Source of the DNA: Marinisporobacter sp.
GTDB taxonomy: Bacteria; Bacillota; Clostridia; Peptostreptococcales; Thermotaleaceae
Assembly (NCBI GenBank): GCA_025210525.1
Contig: JAOARP010000020.1
Location: 158,236 to 222,235 of the forward strand
Direction of reading: 5' to 3'
DNA: 64,000 bases
Under the pieces are notes generated by a model, which was not told the origin of the DNA, made no database searches, and saw nothing but the letters and a program-made list of their open reading frames with translations. Position numbers and translations under genes: made by a program. Of this stretch, positions 19,211 through 29,205 are shown in pieces (positions within the stretch are counted from its first letter, which is position 1; each line of letters begins with the position of its first letter).

Positions 19211-20647
19211 ATGGGCGAAAGAAAAAAAATAGAAGTCTCAGCAGATGAAATAGCATTACAAGATAAATATATAGAGAAAGTAGCAGAGCAAAATATAGAG
19301 TATTACCAAATGACAGGAAATAAAAAAAGAGTATACTTAGTGACCTATGGTTGTCAAATGAATGAGCATGATTCTGAAGTTTTACTAGGAATGCTTGATT
19401 ATATGGGATATATTGAAACAGATAATCTGAATGAAGCGGATTTAGTGATTTATAATACTTGTTGTATTCGTGAAAATGCAGAATTGAAGGTCTATGGAAA
19501 TTTAGGACAATTAAAAAATATGAAGAAAAAAAGAAAAGATATGATCATAGCTGTCTGTGGTTGTATGATGCAACAACCGCATGTCGTTAAAGCAATAAAA
19601 ACTAAATATAAACATGTAGATCTAGTTTTTGGAACTCACAATCTACATAAGTTTCCTCAACTATTATCAGAGGGGATAAAATCAGAAAATATGGTTGTAG
19701 ATGTATGGGATGAGGAAGGAAGAATTGTTGAAGGACTTCCTGCTATACGAAAACACAAGTTAAAGGCATTTGTAAATATTGTATATGGATGCAATAACTT
19801 CTGTACATATTGTATTGTGCCTTATACGAGAGGCAGAGAAAGAAGCAGAGAGCCTGAAGATATTATAAAAGAAATTAAGGAATTAGTTGCTAATGGCACA
19901 AAGGAAGTTACTCTTTTAGGGCAAAATGTGAATTCCTATGGAAAAACCTTAGAGGAAGATATTGATTTTGCAGGTCTTTTATATAGACTTAATGAGATTG
20001 ATGGATTAGAAAGAATTAGATTTATGACATCTCATCCTAAGGATTTATCCTTTAGATTAATAGAAGCGATGAGAGATTGTGAAAAGGTATGTGAACATAT
20101 GCATTTACCTGTACAAGCAGGAAGTACAAATATATTAACAAAAATGAATAGACACTATACAAAGGAAAAATATCTTGAATTAGTAAATGCTTTGAAAAAA
20201 GAAATCCCACATGTAGGGATTACAACAGATATTATTGTGGGATTCCCAGGAGAAACAGAAGAAGACTTTGAAGAAACATTAAACTTAATCAGAACTGTTG
20301 AATATGATTCTGCTTATACTTTTATTTATTCTATTCGAGAAGGAACTCCAGCAGCTAAATTTGAAGATCAAGTACCTGATCGTATAAAACATGAACGCTT
20401 TGAAAGATTATTAGCTGTTTTAAATCCTATTGTTGCTGAAAAAAATAGTCAATTTAAAGACAAAATAGTGGAAGTTTTAGTAGAAGGATATAGTAAAACA
20501 GATAAAACGAAGTTTATGGGACGTACAAGAACTAGTAAACTTGTAAACTTTACAGGACCTGAAAGTTGTATAGGAAAACTTGTAAAGGTAAAGATTACAG
20601 AACCTAGAACTTTTAGTTTAAACGGGGAATTCATTGAAGAAAATTAG
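19211..20647 (+). CDS. miaB: tRNA-2-methylthio-N6-dimethylallyladenosine synthase
   Basis: The 478-residue radical-SAM methylthiotransferase converts i6A37 to ms2i6A37 in tRNA. Three Cys of the second cluster lie in [21 protein letters not shown] and AVCGCMMQQ (MTTase domain, about residues 38-165). [22 protein letters not shown] holds the radical-SAM CxxxCxxC. A TRAM domain ends the protein (from about residue 410). The N-terminal extension of about 38 charged residues is usual in Firmicutes. It acts on the product of MiaA, encoded about 5 kb downstream. Confidence 0.95.
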   Translation: MGERKKIEVSADEIALQDKYIEKVAEQNIEYYQMTGNKKRVYLVTYGCQMNEHDSEVLLGMLDYMGYIETDNLNEADLVIYNTCCIRENAELKVYGNLGQLKNMKKKRKDMIIAVCGCMMQQPHVVKAIKTKYKHVDLVFGTHNLHKFPQLLSEGIKSENMVVDVWDEEGRIVEGLPAIRKHKLKAFVNIVYGCNNFCTYCIVPYTRGRERSREPEDIIKEIKELVANGTKEVTLLGQNVNSYGKTLEEDIDFAGLLYRLNEIDGLERIRFMTSHPKDLSFRLIEAMRDCEKVCEHMHLPVQAGSTNILTKMNRHYTKEKYLELVNALKKEIPHVGITTDIIVGFPGETEEDFEETLNLIRTVEYDSAYTFIYSIREGTPAAKFEDQVPDRIKHERFERLLAVLNPIVAEKNSQFKDKIVEVLVEGYSKTDKTKFMGRTRTSKLVNFTGPESCIGKLVKVKITEPRTFSLNGEFIEEN

Positions 20648-20650
20648 AAT

Positions 20651-20680
20651 CATAAAACCAGGGAAAACCCTGGTTTTATG
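20651..20680. terminator. Hairpin between miaB and mutS
   Basis: CATAAAACCAGGG and CCCTGGTTTTATG form a 13-bp perfect stem with an AAAA loop. The T tract is inside the arm, so it may only be a partial terminator before mutS. Confidence 0.6.
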
Positions 20681-20721
20681 TAGTTTATCATATGGATATT
20701 ATGATTGATAGGAGGTTTTTT

Positions 20722-23394
20722 ATGAGTAAGCTAACTCCAATGATGAAACAGTATTTAGATTTAAAAGAAAAGTATAAAGATTGTATATTATTTTTTCGAT
20801 TAGGTGATTTTTATGAAATGTTTTTTGACGATGCCATTTTAGCTTCAAAGGAGCTAGAAATAACCTTAACTGGTAAAAATTGTGGATTAGAAGAAAGAGC
20901 ACCAATGTGTGGTGTACCCCATCATTCGGCAGAAAATTATATTGAAAGATTAATTGAACGAGGATATAAGGTTGCTATTGGTGAGCAAGTAGAAGATGCA
21001 TCTGTAGCAAAGGGAATCGTAAAAAGAGATGTGGTAAGAGTCATTACTCCTGGAACTGTAATAGATAGTCATATGCTTGATGAAAAAGAAAATAATTATA
21101 TTATGTCAATTTATATAGATGAGAATGGTGCAGGTATATCCTTTGCTGATATTTCTACTGGAGAATTAAAAACAACAGAATTTGTAAAGAAGCAATGCAT
21201 CAATCCTTTATTAGATGAAATTGCTAAAATCAATCCAAAAGAAATTATTATCAATACGATAGAGGTAGATGGACAGAATATAAAAAAAGAAATTGCCTCT
21301 GTTTCTACTCCGTATATAGATATATTTGACAATTGGGCTTTTGAAAAAGATTATGCTATTAAAAAAATTAAATCTCACTTTAATGTATTAGGAGTAGAAG
21401 GTTTTGGAATAGATGAACATGATTATTCTATTGCGTCTACTGGAGCTTTATTTGAATATTTAGAGAAAACCCAAAAGAGCTCTCTAGTTCATATAGGGAA
21501 TATAAGCTATTATTCATCGGATAGTTTTATGGTCCTAGATAAATCTACAAGAAGAAATTTAGAGCTTACAGAGACTATGAGAGATAAAAAGAGAAAAGGA
21601 TCTCTTCTTTGGGCCTTAGATAAAACCAATACAGCAATGGGTGGAAGAACATTGAAAAAATGGGTAGAAGAGCCTCTAAAGGATGTTCATGAAATACGTT
21701 TAAGGTTAGATGCTGTACAAGAGCTAAAGGATAATCTATTGACAAGAGATGATTTAAAGGATTTACTGAAAAATGTTTACGATTTAGAACGATTAGTAGT
21801 AAGAATATCTTATGGAAATGCCAATGCTAGAGATTTAATTGCATTAAAAGCATCCCTTAAAGCCTTGCCTCAAATAAAAGATCTTTTAGATGAATTTCAT
21901 GGAGTAAAACTAGAAAATATATTGAAACGTATAGATTTAGTAGAAGATGTAAAGGATTTAATAGAAAAATCTATTATGGATGAGCCTCCTGTTACCATAA
22001 AAGAGGGAGGAATCATAAAAAAAGGATATAACCTCGAATTAGATGAATTAAGAGAAATTGTGACCAACAGCAAAGAATGGATTGCAAACCTAGAAAATAA
22101 TGAAAAAAATGCTACAGGAATAAAATCATTAAAAATAGGATTTAATAAAGTATTTGGGTATTATTTAGAAGTAACTAAATCAAATTTAAATTTAGTACCA
22201 GAGCATTATATTAGAAAACAGACCCTTGCCAATGCAGAAAGATATATTACACCAGAGTTAAAAGAAGCAGAGGCAAAAATTTTAGGTGCAGAAGATAAAA
22301 TTATAGAATTAGAATATCAACTCTTTATAAAGGTGCGAGAAGAAATCAAAAAGTTTACAAAGGAAATTCAAGGAACAGCTACAGCTATTGCCTCTTTAGA
22401 TGCTTTAGTATCCTTTGCAGAAGTGAGTGATCGTTATGGCTATACAAAACCAAAGGTGAATAATGAATTACTTATAGAGATTGAAAATGGAAGACATCCT
22501 GTTGTTGAAAGGACTATGAACTTAGATCTGTTTATAGGAAATGATACTTTCCTTGATGGAGAAGAAAATAGATTTTCAATTATTACAGGGCCAAATATGG
22601 CTGGAAAATCTACTTACATGAGACAAGTTGCTTTAATAGTTTTAATGACACAAATAGGATGCTTTGTTCCAGCAGATGTAGCTACTATTGGTATTGTAGA
22701 TAGAATTTTTACAAGAGTAGGAGCATCAGATGATTTAGCACAAGGACAAAGTACCTTTATGGTTGAAATGAGTGAACTTGCTAACATCTTAAATAATGCA
22801 ACCAATAAAAGTTTAATCATTTTAGATGAAATTGGAAGAGGAACAAGTACTTATGATGGATTAAGCATTGCTTGGGCAGTTGTAGAGCATATTAGTGAAA
22901 AAGCTATTTTAGGTGCAAGAACACTATTTGCTACCCATTATCATGAATTAACAGAACTTGAGGGACTCTTAGAAGGTGTGAAAAATTATTGCATATCTGT
23001 TAAAGAGAGTAATGATGATATTATCTTTTTACGAAAGATTATTAGAGGTAGCGCAGATCAGAGCTATGGTATTCAAGTAGCAAAGCTTGCAGGGGTTAGG
23101 GATGAGGTTATTTTTAGAGCTAAAAAGATTTTAACCCAATTAGAAGAAAATGATTTGAACCATAAGAGTATAGAAGAAAATAGTCAAGAGGTTGAATTTC
23201 AAGATACTCAAAAAGAAGAAATCGCACAAGAAGAAATAGCTGTTGTATGTGAAGAACAAATCAGCTTATTCAATAATAATGATCAAAAAGTTATAGAAGA
23301 ATTGAGAAAAATAGATATTCTAGATGTTACCCCTATGGAAGCTATGAACCATTTATATAAGCTCGTAAAAATAGCTCAAAATAGAGGAGCGTAA
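20722..23394 (+). CDS. mutS: DNA mismatch repair protein MutS
   Basis: The 890 residues start MSKLTPMMKQYLDLKEKYKD with the mismatch-recognition Phe-x-Glu in FFRLGDFYEMF (about residues 28-38). Connector, lever and clamp domains follow, and the ATPase domain has GPNMAGKSTYMRQVA and LIILDEIGRGTSTYDGLS. The ATG at 20722 follows AGGAGG by 7 bases; the in-frame codon at 20692 is too early. The tail is Glu-rich before the final helical segment. Only 3 bases separate it from mutL, so the two form an operon. Confidence 0.96.
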   Translation: MSKLTPMMKQYLDLKEKYKDCILFFRLGDFYEMFFDDAILASKELEITLTGKNCGLEERAPMCGVPHHSAENYIERLIERGYKVAIGEQVEDASVAKGIVKRDVVRVITPGTVIDSHMLDEKENNYIMSIYIDENGAGISFADISTGELKTTEFVKKQCINPLLDEIAKINPKEIIINTIEVDGQNIKKEIASVSTPYIDIFDNWAFEKDYAIKKIKSHFNVLGVEGFGIDEHDYSIASTGALFEYLEKTQKSSLVHIGNISYYSSDSFMVLDKSTRRNLELTETMRDKKRKGSLLWALDKTNTAMGGRTLKKWVEEPLKDVHEIRLRLDAVQELKDNLLTRDDLKDLLKNVYDLERLVVRISYGNANARDLIALKASLKALPQIKDLLDEFHGVKLENILKRIDLVEDVKDLIEKSIMDEPPVTIKEGGIIKKGYNLELDELREIVTNSKEWIANLENNEKNATGIKSLKIGFNKVFGYYLEVTKSNLNLVPEHYIRKQTLANAERYITPELKEAEAKILGAEDKIIELEYQLFIKVREEIKKFTKEIQGTATAIASLDALVSFAEVSDRYGYTKPKVNNELLIEIENGRHPVVERTMNLDLFIGNDTFLDGEENRFSIITGPNMAGKSTYMRQVALIVLMTQIGCFVPADVATIGIVDRIFTRVGASDDLAQGQSTFMVEMSELANILNNATNKSLIILDEIGRGTSTYDGLSIAWAVVEHISEKAILGARTLFATHYHELTELEGLLEGVKNYCISVKESNDDIIFLRKIIRGSADQSYGIQVAKLAGVRDEVIFRAKKILTQLEENDLNHKSIEENSQEVEFQDTQKEEIAQEEIAVVCEEQISLFNNNDQKVIEELRKIDILDVTPMEAMNHLYKLVKIAQNRGA

Positions 23395-23397
23395 AAA

Positions 23398-25494
23398 ATG
23401 AGTAAAAAAATTTACAAATTAGAAAAATTTATTGCCAATAAAATTGCAGCAGGAGAGGTAGTAGATAGACCTAGTTCTGTAGTAAAAGAATTGGTTGAAA
23501 ATGCTATTGATGCAAAAGCTTCTAAAATCATCATAGAAATCAAGGATGGTGGAAAAAGCTATATACGAATTACGGATAATGGTGTAGGGATTCATGAAGA
23601 AGATATGGAAATCGCTTTTGAAAGACATGCTACTAGTAAGATTAAAAATGTTGAAGATTTAGATTCAATATTATCTTTAGGGTTTAGAGGAGAAGCATTA
23701 GCAAGTATTGCATCTGTATCTCAAGTTGAGTTAATATCTAAGACGAGGGAAGAACCTTCTGGAACTTATTTAGAATTACATGGAGGTCAGATTATTGAGC
23801 ATAAAGATATAGGGTGCCCTAATGGGACTACCTTTGTCATAAAGAATTTATTTTATAATGTACCAGCAAGATTGCAATTTATGAAATCTAATGCTACAGA
23901 AACAAGCTATATAAGTGATTTGATTAGTAAATATGCTTTAGCTTATCCAGATATTTCTTTTCGCTTTATCAATAAAGGAACTATTGTATTCACCACATCA
24001 GGTTCAAGTAGTATTGTCAATAATATTGCTAGTATTTACGGAAAAGAAATGGCAAAGAATATGCTTTATCTTGCAAATAAAAAAAGTGATACGTTTTCTA
24101 TACAATCATACATTTCAAAACCAACTACAACTAGAGGTAATAAGCAGCTTCAAGTGTTTTTCGTAAATGGTCGATATGTAAAAAACAAAATGATCAGTGA
24201 AGCTATAGAGGAAGCTTATAGAACCCTTATTACAATCAATAGATTTCCCATATGTTTTATTTATTTAACTGTCCCTCCAGATCAATTAGATGTAAATATA
24301 CATCCTACAAAAACAGAGGTACGTTTTAATAAAGGATTAAATATTAAAGAGTTTGTGAAAGATACATTAAAAGAAAGATTGCTTCGAGAAAATTTGATTC
24401 CTAGTGTAGGGTTTGAAAGACCTAAGAAAAAAGAAGATGGACATCAAGAAAGAATAATAGATTTACCAAGATTTAAAAAGATGGGTGAACGAAATGAAAT
24501 AAAACCTTTAAAAAAAGAAGATAAAATGATAGCGCCTATAGATGTAGTAAAGGTAGAAAATAAAAAGAATGTAAAAGATTTAGTTTTTGAGGATAAATCA
24601 ACCTATCATGTAAATAATAAAAACGAGAAAAATCATGAAGAAGTATATCTTAAAAAGGAAGAATCCTCTAAAAAACAAAAAAAAGACAAAAACATAAAGA
24701 AAAATATTTATTCGGATATTCAGACAGAGAATCAAGAAATAAATCGAAAAGTTATTACTAATCCAGTAGTGAATCATCAAAAAATAGATGATGAAATAAT
24801 TACAAATCAAGAAATTCATAAAGAAAAAATCGATGATAAAAAAATTAATAATATAAAAGAAAGCAAACCTATAAGTTCTAAGGTTTTAGAGAAAAAAAAG
24901 AATAATGAGAATGCAGATAAAATTCTTGGAATTCGTATATTAGGGCAGATTTTTAATACATATTTGATTGGACAAGATGGTCAGTCTATGTATTTAATTG
25001 ATCAACATGCAGCTCATGAAAGAATCATGTATGATAAATTAATGGAAAATTATCAGAAGCAATCTCCTGTAAGTCAAAAACTGTTAGCTCCTATTCTAGT
25101 AGAACTATCTTTTTCAGAATTTAAAATTGTAAAGAAGAATATGGATATGTTTACCCAATTAGGTTTTGAAATAGAAGAATTCGGGATAAATGCATTGATT
25201 TTAAGAGCTGTTCCTGTTTTATTTGGCAAACCAGAAGCAAAAAAATTTTTTATAGAAATTGTAGATCATCTTCAAAAGGACATTCAATCTAGCTACGATA
25301 TGAAGATAGAAAAAATCATATCTATGTCATGCAAGCAAGCTATTAAGGCAAATGATCAATTAGATCCTTTAGAAATTGATCAACTTATGAAACAATTATC
25401 AGAGCTTGAAAATCCATTTACATGTCCTCATGGAAGACCTGTTATTGTTGCTATGAGTAAATATGAAATTGAAAAGAAATTTAAAAGAGTATAG
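23398..25494 (+). CDS. mutL: DNA mismatch repair protein MutL (endonuclease type)
   Basis: The 698 residues have a GHKL ATPase N-terminus (KEIVENAIDA-like ELVENAIDAKA, DNGVGI and GFRGEALASI, residues 1-330). A Lys/Glu/Asn-rich linker of about 170 residues follows (about 340-505). The C-terminal dimerisation domain carries the metal-binding DQHAAHERIMYDKL, SCKQAIKANDQL and CPHGRPVIV motifs of nicking MutL proteins. Organisms with this MutL lack MutH. The start is ATG at 23398, three bases after mutS, and miaA follows 10 bases behind. Confidence 0.95.
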   Translation: MSKKIYKLEKFIANKIAAGEVVDRPSSVVKELVENAIDAKASKIIIEIKDGGKSYIRITDNGVGIHEEDMEIAFERHATSKIKNVEDLDSILSLGFRGEALASIASVSQVELISKTREEPSGTYLELHGGQIIEHKDIGCPNGTTFVIKNLFYNVPARLQFMKSNATETSYISDLISKYALAYPDISFRFINKGTIVFTTSGSSSIVNNIASIYGKEMAKNMLYLANKKSDTFSIQSYISKPTTTRGNKQLQVFFVNGRYVKNKMISEAIEEAYRTLITINRFPICFIYLTVPPDQLDVNIHPTKTEVRFNKGLNIKEFVKDTLKERLLRENLIPSVGFERPKKKEDGHQERIIDLPRFKKMGERNEIKPLKKEDKMIAPIDVVKVENKKNVKDLVFEDKSTYHVNNKNEKNHEEVYLKKEESSKKQKKDKNIKKNIYSDIQTENQEINRKVITNPVVNHQKIDDEIITNQEIHKEKIDDKKINNIKESKPISSKVLEKKKNNENADKILGIRILGQIFNTYLIGQDGQSMYLIDQHAAHERIMYDKLMENYQKQSPVSQKLLAPILVELSFSEFKIVKKNMDMFTQLGFEIEEFGINALILRAVPVLFGKPEAKKFFIEIVDHLQKDIQSSYDMKIEKIISMSCKQAIKANDQLDPLEIDQLMKQLSELENPFTCPHGRPVIVAMSKYEIEKKFKRV

Positions 25495-25504
25495 GAGGGT
25501 GATT

Positions 25505-26443
25505 ATGAAAAAACCTCTTTTAATTATTGTGGGTCCCACTGCTGTTGGAAAAACGGAAACATCTATTAACCTTGCAAAAAAATTAGATGGTGAGATTATT
25601 TCAGCAGATTCTATGCAAGTTTATAAATATATGGATATTGGTAGTGCAAAACCTACAGAAGAAGAGAAAAACGGCATTCCTCATTATCTAATGGATGAAA
25701 TTGATCCTAGAGAAAAATTCTCAGCAGCAGATTTTAAGGAAAAAGCAGAAGACTATATGGATAAGATTATTGAAAAAAACAAACTACCTATGATTGTTGG
25801 AGGAACGGGTTTATATGTAAATTCTATTATATATAATGTTGACTTTACACAAACTACTTCTAACTGGGAATTTAGAAAAAAACTAGAAGATATGGCAAAT
25901 GAATTTGGAAATGAATATTTACATCAGAAGCTCATGGAAAAGGATAAAGAAGCAGCAGCTCGTATTCATCCTAATAACGTAAAAAGAGTTATTAGAGCAC
26001 TAGAAGTTATTGAAAATGGGGAAAAGATGAAAGATTTTAAAAATGATCTAGTGGAAAATGAGGAATACAATTATACTTTAATAGGTCTTATTAGAGATCG
26101 ACAAGAGCTTTATGAAAGAATCAATATGAGAGTGGACTTGATGATAGAGGGTGGACTGATTGAAGAAGTAAAGAATTTGATGAAGTTGGGTCTTGATGAA
26201 GAAGCCATATCCATGAAAGGCTTAGGATATAAAGAGATGATTCGATATCTAAAAGGAGAATATGACCTTACGGAAGCTACAAGAATCTTAAAAAGAGATA
26301 CACGTCGTTATGCAAAAAGACAAATTACATGGTTCAAAAGATATGATCAAATGAAATGGTTTGATTTTGGTGATTACCCATCGAAAAAAGAATTAGAAGA
26401 GGATATTCTAAAATATGTGGAAGGAAAATTAAACTTTTTATAG
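25505..26443 (+). CDS. miaA: tRNA dimethylallyltransferase
   Basis: The 312 residues transfer a dimethylallyl group to A37 of tRNAs reading UNN codons. GPTAVGKTETSI is the P-loop, SADSMQVYKYMDIGSAKPT binds the tRNA base and diphosphate, and KRDTRRYAKRQITWFKR is the C-terminal family motif. The ATG at 25505 has AGGAGGG 5 bases upstream; the longer frame from 25463 overlaps the mutL end. The substrate dimethylallyl diphosphate comes from the IspH pathway present in the same window. Confidence 0.95.
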   Translation: MKKPLLIIVGPTAVGKTETSINLAKKLDGEIISADSMQVYKYMDIGSAKPTEEEKNGIPHYLMDEIDPREKFSAADFKEKAEDYMDKIIEKNKLPMIVGGTGLYVNSIIYNVDFTQTTSNWEFRKKLEDMANEFGNEYLHQKLMEKDKEAAARIHPNNVKRVIRALEVIENGEKMKDFKNDLVENEEYNYTLIGLIRDRQELYERINMRVDLMIEGGLIEEVKNLMKLGLDEEAISMKGLGYKEMIRYLKGEYDLTEATRILKRDTRRYAKRQITWFKRYDQMKWFDFGDYPSKKELEEDILKYVEGKLNFL

Positions 26444-26480
26444 AATATTTTAACTAAGGACATAACAAGGAGGGGTATTA

Positions 26481-26723
26481 ATGAAAAATGCAATCAATCT
26501 TCAAGATATATTCTTGAATCAAGTTAGAAAAGAACATATTCCTATCACTGTATATTTAGTAAATGGGTTTCAAATAAAGGGAACAGTAAAGGGCTTTGAT
26601 AGCTATACCATAGTATTAGATAGTGATGGAAAACAGCATATGATTTATAAACATGCTATTTCGACTATTACACCGCTAAAAGCTATCAATTTTGTACAAA
26701 ATAAAAAACAAGAGCATGAATAA
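26481..26723 (+). CDS. hfq: RNA chaperone Hfq
   Basis: The 80 residues include the Sm1 motif ([21 protein letters not shown], about residues 23-43) and Sm2 (YKHAISTI). Hfq forms hexamers that bind small RNAs and A- or U-rich RNA. The order miaA-hfq is conserved across many bacteria. AGGAGG precedes the ATG. Confidence 0.95.
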   Translation: MKNAINLQDIFLNQVRKEHIPITVYLVNGFQIKGTVKGFDSYTIVLDSDGKQHMIYKHAISTITPLKAINFVQNKKQEHE

Positions 26724-26732
26724 AAAAGATTC

Positions 26733-26767
26733 AAATAAGAGCAGCTAAATGTTGTTCTTATTTTTTT
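26733..26767 (+). terminator. Terminator after hfq
   Basis: AATAAGAGCAGC and GTTGTTCTTATT pair with G-T wobbles, followed by T6. Confidence 0.75.
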
Positions 26768-26824
26768 GAAATTATTCTTATGTTTATGCATATGTTATTA
26801 TAGTAACTATTTTGGGGTGATAAA

Positions 26825-27769
26825 ATGGGACATGGTCATAGAGAGAAAGAAGATTTATTAAATCTTCTAGAGCATGGTAAAATTTCTACTGAGTATGCTA
26901 TTGGAAGAATTGCTAAAAACAAAACTACAAAAGAAAATAATCATACAAATGAAGAAGATTTAAAAGGGATGATGGAAGAACTAGATGGATTAATAGGGTT
27001 AGGAAGTGTAAAAAAATTGGTTAAAGAGATTCAGGCTTTCATATGTATTCAAAATAAGCGAAAAGAACAATCTCTTATTGCTGATCCATTAGTACTACAC
27101 ATGATTTTTAAAGGAAATCCTGGAACAGGAAAGACAACAGTAGCAAGGCTTTTAGGAAAGATTATGTGTGCCATGGGAGTTCTTGAAAAGGGTCATGTAG
27201 TAGAAGTGGAGAGGGCTGATTTAGTTGGAGAGTATATTGGGCATACAGCAGTAAAGGTGAGAGAGCATATAAGGAAATCATTAGGTGGAATTATGTTTAT
27301 TGATGAAGCATATTCTTTAGCGAGAGGAGGGGAAAAGGATTTTGGAAAAGAGGCCATAGATGCTATGGTAAAAGGAATGGAAGATTATAAAGAAAATCTT
27401 ATCCTTATTCTTGCAGGATATAGAGATGAAATGGAAAAATTTCTAAGGACCAATCCAGGACTTAAATCACGCTTTCCTATACATATAGAGTTTCCTGATT
27501 ATACTTTAGAAGAGCTTATGAAAATCGCTGAGACAATGGTTGAAAAAAGACAATATAAACTTTCTATGTCTGCTAAAGCAAGACTTTCAAAAATCATATC
27601 AAAAAAAAGAATAGAAGATCCACTCAGTAGTGGAAATGCAAGACTTGTAAGAAATATTGTAGAAAGAGCTATAAGAAAGCAAGCAGTAAGACTACAAAAG
27701 TCAGGTAGTTTTAAAAGAGACAATTTAATTACGCTAATCAGAGAGGATATGACAGAGGGGGATGATTGA
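26825..27769 (+). CDS. SpoVK/CbxX-type AAA ATPase
   Basis: The 314 residues form a single AAA module. The Walker A is FKGNPGTGKTTVARLLG and Walker B is GIMFIDEAYSLARGG (about residues 95 and 155), with GNARLVRNIVERAIRKQA in the C-terminal lid. This matches stage V sporulation protein K and rubisco activase CbxX. In Bacillus spoVK also lies near hfq and is needed for spore maturation. The protein is about the usual length. Its stop codon overlaps the start of the next gene (TGATG), so a four-gene operon is likely. Confidence 0.88.
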   Translation: MGHGHREKEDLLNLLEHGKISTEYAIGRIAKNKTTKENNHTNEEDLKGMMEELDGLIGLGSVKKLVKEIQAFICIQNKRKEQSLIADPLVLHMIFKGNPGTGKTTVARLLGKIMCAMGVLEKGHVVEVERADLVGEYIGHTAVKVREHIRKSLGGIMFIDEAYSLARGGEKDFGKEAIDAMVKGMEDYKENLILILAGYRDEMEKFLRTNPGLKSRFPIHIEFPDYTLEELMKIAETMVEKRQYKLSMSAKARLSKIISKKRIEDPLSSGNARLVRNIVERAIRKQAVRLQKSGSFKRDNLITLIREDMTEGDD

Positions 27770-28377
27770 TGAAAAAGTGTCTTATAGTTGGAAGACCCAA
27801 TGCAGGGAAGACACTATTTATGATAAATTTTGCTGAATATGTGGGACTAAAGCATTTAGAAATTAAATTTCTGGGAAAAGATAAATCCTTAGATTATCAA
27901 AGATATACAATAGAAGAAGCAAGAGAAATATTATCTTCAGATATTCCTTACAAGACAAACTGTCTTCAATCTATAGAAATAAAAATTCCAGTATTAAAAG
28001 GAAAAAAAACACTAAGTCTTATGGACAGTAGCGGTTTAATTGATGGAATCCATAAAAATATTCAAATTCGACGAGCCATGGCACAAACATTAGGAGCTAT
28101 TACAGAAAGCAATATGATCTTACATATGATTGATGCTTCACAAATAGATGAAAAAAATATTAAAAACTCTATTGGAGAAGTAGATTACCAATTAGCGCAA
28201 TATGGTCTTATAAAAGAGGGGTATATGATTTTAGCCAATAAGGTAGATTTACTTGAAAGAAAAACACCTATTATACAACTTCAAAAGGAATTCCCTGATC
28301 ATTATATTGTTCCCCTATCTGCACAAACAAGAGAAGGGTTTGGGGAGGTGAGAAGCTTTGTATGTAGGAGGCTATGA
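27769..28377 (+). CDS. Small GTPase-like protein next to spoVK
   Basis: The 202 residues carry G1 LIVGRPNAGKTLFM, a DxxG-like G3 (LMDSSGLIDG) and G4 ANKVDLL, with a SA-type G5 (LSAQTREG). This fits a TRAFAC GTPase of the Era/EngB kind. Its substrate is unknown. The ATG at 27769 is chosen because GAGGGGG lies 7 bases upstream and it overlaps the previous stop; the TTG at 27766 is less likely. Its end runs into the region before the next gene, so translation is likely coupled. Confidence 0.75.
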   Translation: MKKCLIVGRPNAGKTLFMINFAEYVGLKHLEIKFLGKDKSLDYQRYTIEEAREILSSDIPYKTNCLQSIEIKIPVLKGKKTLSLMDSSGLIDGIHKNIQIRRAMAQTLGAITESNMILHMIDASQIDEKNIKNSIGEVDYQLAQYGLIKEGYMILANKVDLLERKTPIIQLQKEFPDHYIVPLSAQTREGFGEVRSFVCRRL

Positions 28378-28378
28378 T

Positions 28379-28945
28379 GTGATTTTTAAGTTTATTGCAA
28401 GCTTACTTATTGGATTTACTATAAAGCTTATAGATGATTATGTGGATGATGACCTTGATTATTTAGATCAAATGAATATCCATAAAACCATCCTCCTCTA
28501 TAGTATTCTTTTTATCATATTGGCTGCTGGAATCCATGTAGAATACACTGTAACACTTATCAGTTCTTGCTACATGGTGGGGATGTTTCATGACATGTGT
28601 ATGAAGCTACCTACTAGGCTTAGAGGATATCAGGAAAGTATCCTATTATTTTTAATTAATATGTATTTATTTTCTTTTTATAATATCATTACATCTCTTA
28701 TAGCTATGAGTATTATACAATTGATAGATGATCTATGTGATAGAAAATGGGATAAAAAATATGGTTATAAAAACTTTGCTAATCAGTTTGGAGAAGTTGA
28801 AATCATGGTTATAAGTCTTATTTTGATCATTTTATTAGCAATGCTAGATTATAGAAAGTTACTTATTATAATGATAGCTTATGCTTTGATTCATTTCATT
28901 TATAAAAAAGCTTTGTATAGCGTTAAGAGGAGAGAAATCATATGA
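28379..28945 (+). CDS. Polytopic membrane protein with two Asp-rich motifs
   Basis: The 188 residues contain about six hydrophobic segments. Two Asp clusters stand out, LIDDYVDDDLD (about residues 16-26) and LIDDLCDRKWDKKYG (about residues 119-133). The pair resembles the NDxxDxxxD and DxxxD motifs of UbiA-type prenyltransferases, but the protein is shorter and the match is loose. The start is the GTG at 28379, 7 bases after AGGAGG. It overlaps the next gene by 4 bases and sits inside the spoVK-like operon, so a role in the spore or envelope is possible, but is only an inference. Confidence 0.6.
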   Translation: MIFKFIASLLIGFTIKLIDDYVDDDLDYLDQMNIHKTILLYSILFIILAAGIHVEYTVTLISSCYMVGMFHDMCMKLPTRLRGYQESILLFLINMYLFSFYNIITSLIAMSIIQLIDDLCDRKWDKKYGYKNFANQFGEVEIMVISLILIILLAMLDYRKLLIIMIAYALIHFIYKKALYSVKRREII

Positions 28946-29139
28946 TTTATGGTATTTGTAGTATCATAGTATTGTTTGTTTTTCTAATAGGGTATGCTTA
29001 TGGAAGAAGAGTAGGGATCAAAGAGGGGTATGAAAAGGGACTCGCTTATGTTCCTCTAAAAATAAAAGAAGATACATATAACGATTATAGTTGCCCACTT
29101 TGTACGGATAAAATTGATAATGATGAGAGAATGTGTTAA
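28942..29139 (+). CDS. Small membrane-anchored protein with Cys pair
   Basis: The 65 residues have one N-terminal transmembrane segment (residues 2-22), then GRRVGIKEGYEKGL and a C-terminal CPLCTDKIDNDERMC motif that may bind metal. It starts with ATGA overlap to the previous gene. Function unknown; the operon position suggests a partner of the membrane protein or of the SpoVK-like ATPase. Confidence 0.6.
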   Translation: MIYGICSIIVLFVFLIGYAYGRRVGIKEGYEKGLAYVPLKIKEDTYNDYSCPLCTDKIDNDERMC

Positions 29140-29205
29140 AATACATAAGGATTATAGCCATAGTAGTTTATAGATAAACTGGCAAATATAATGGATGGTG
29201 AGAAA

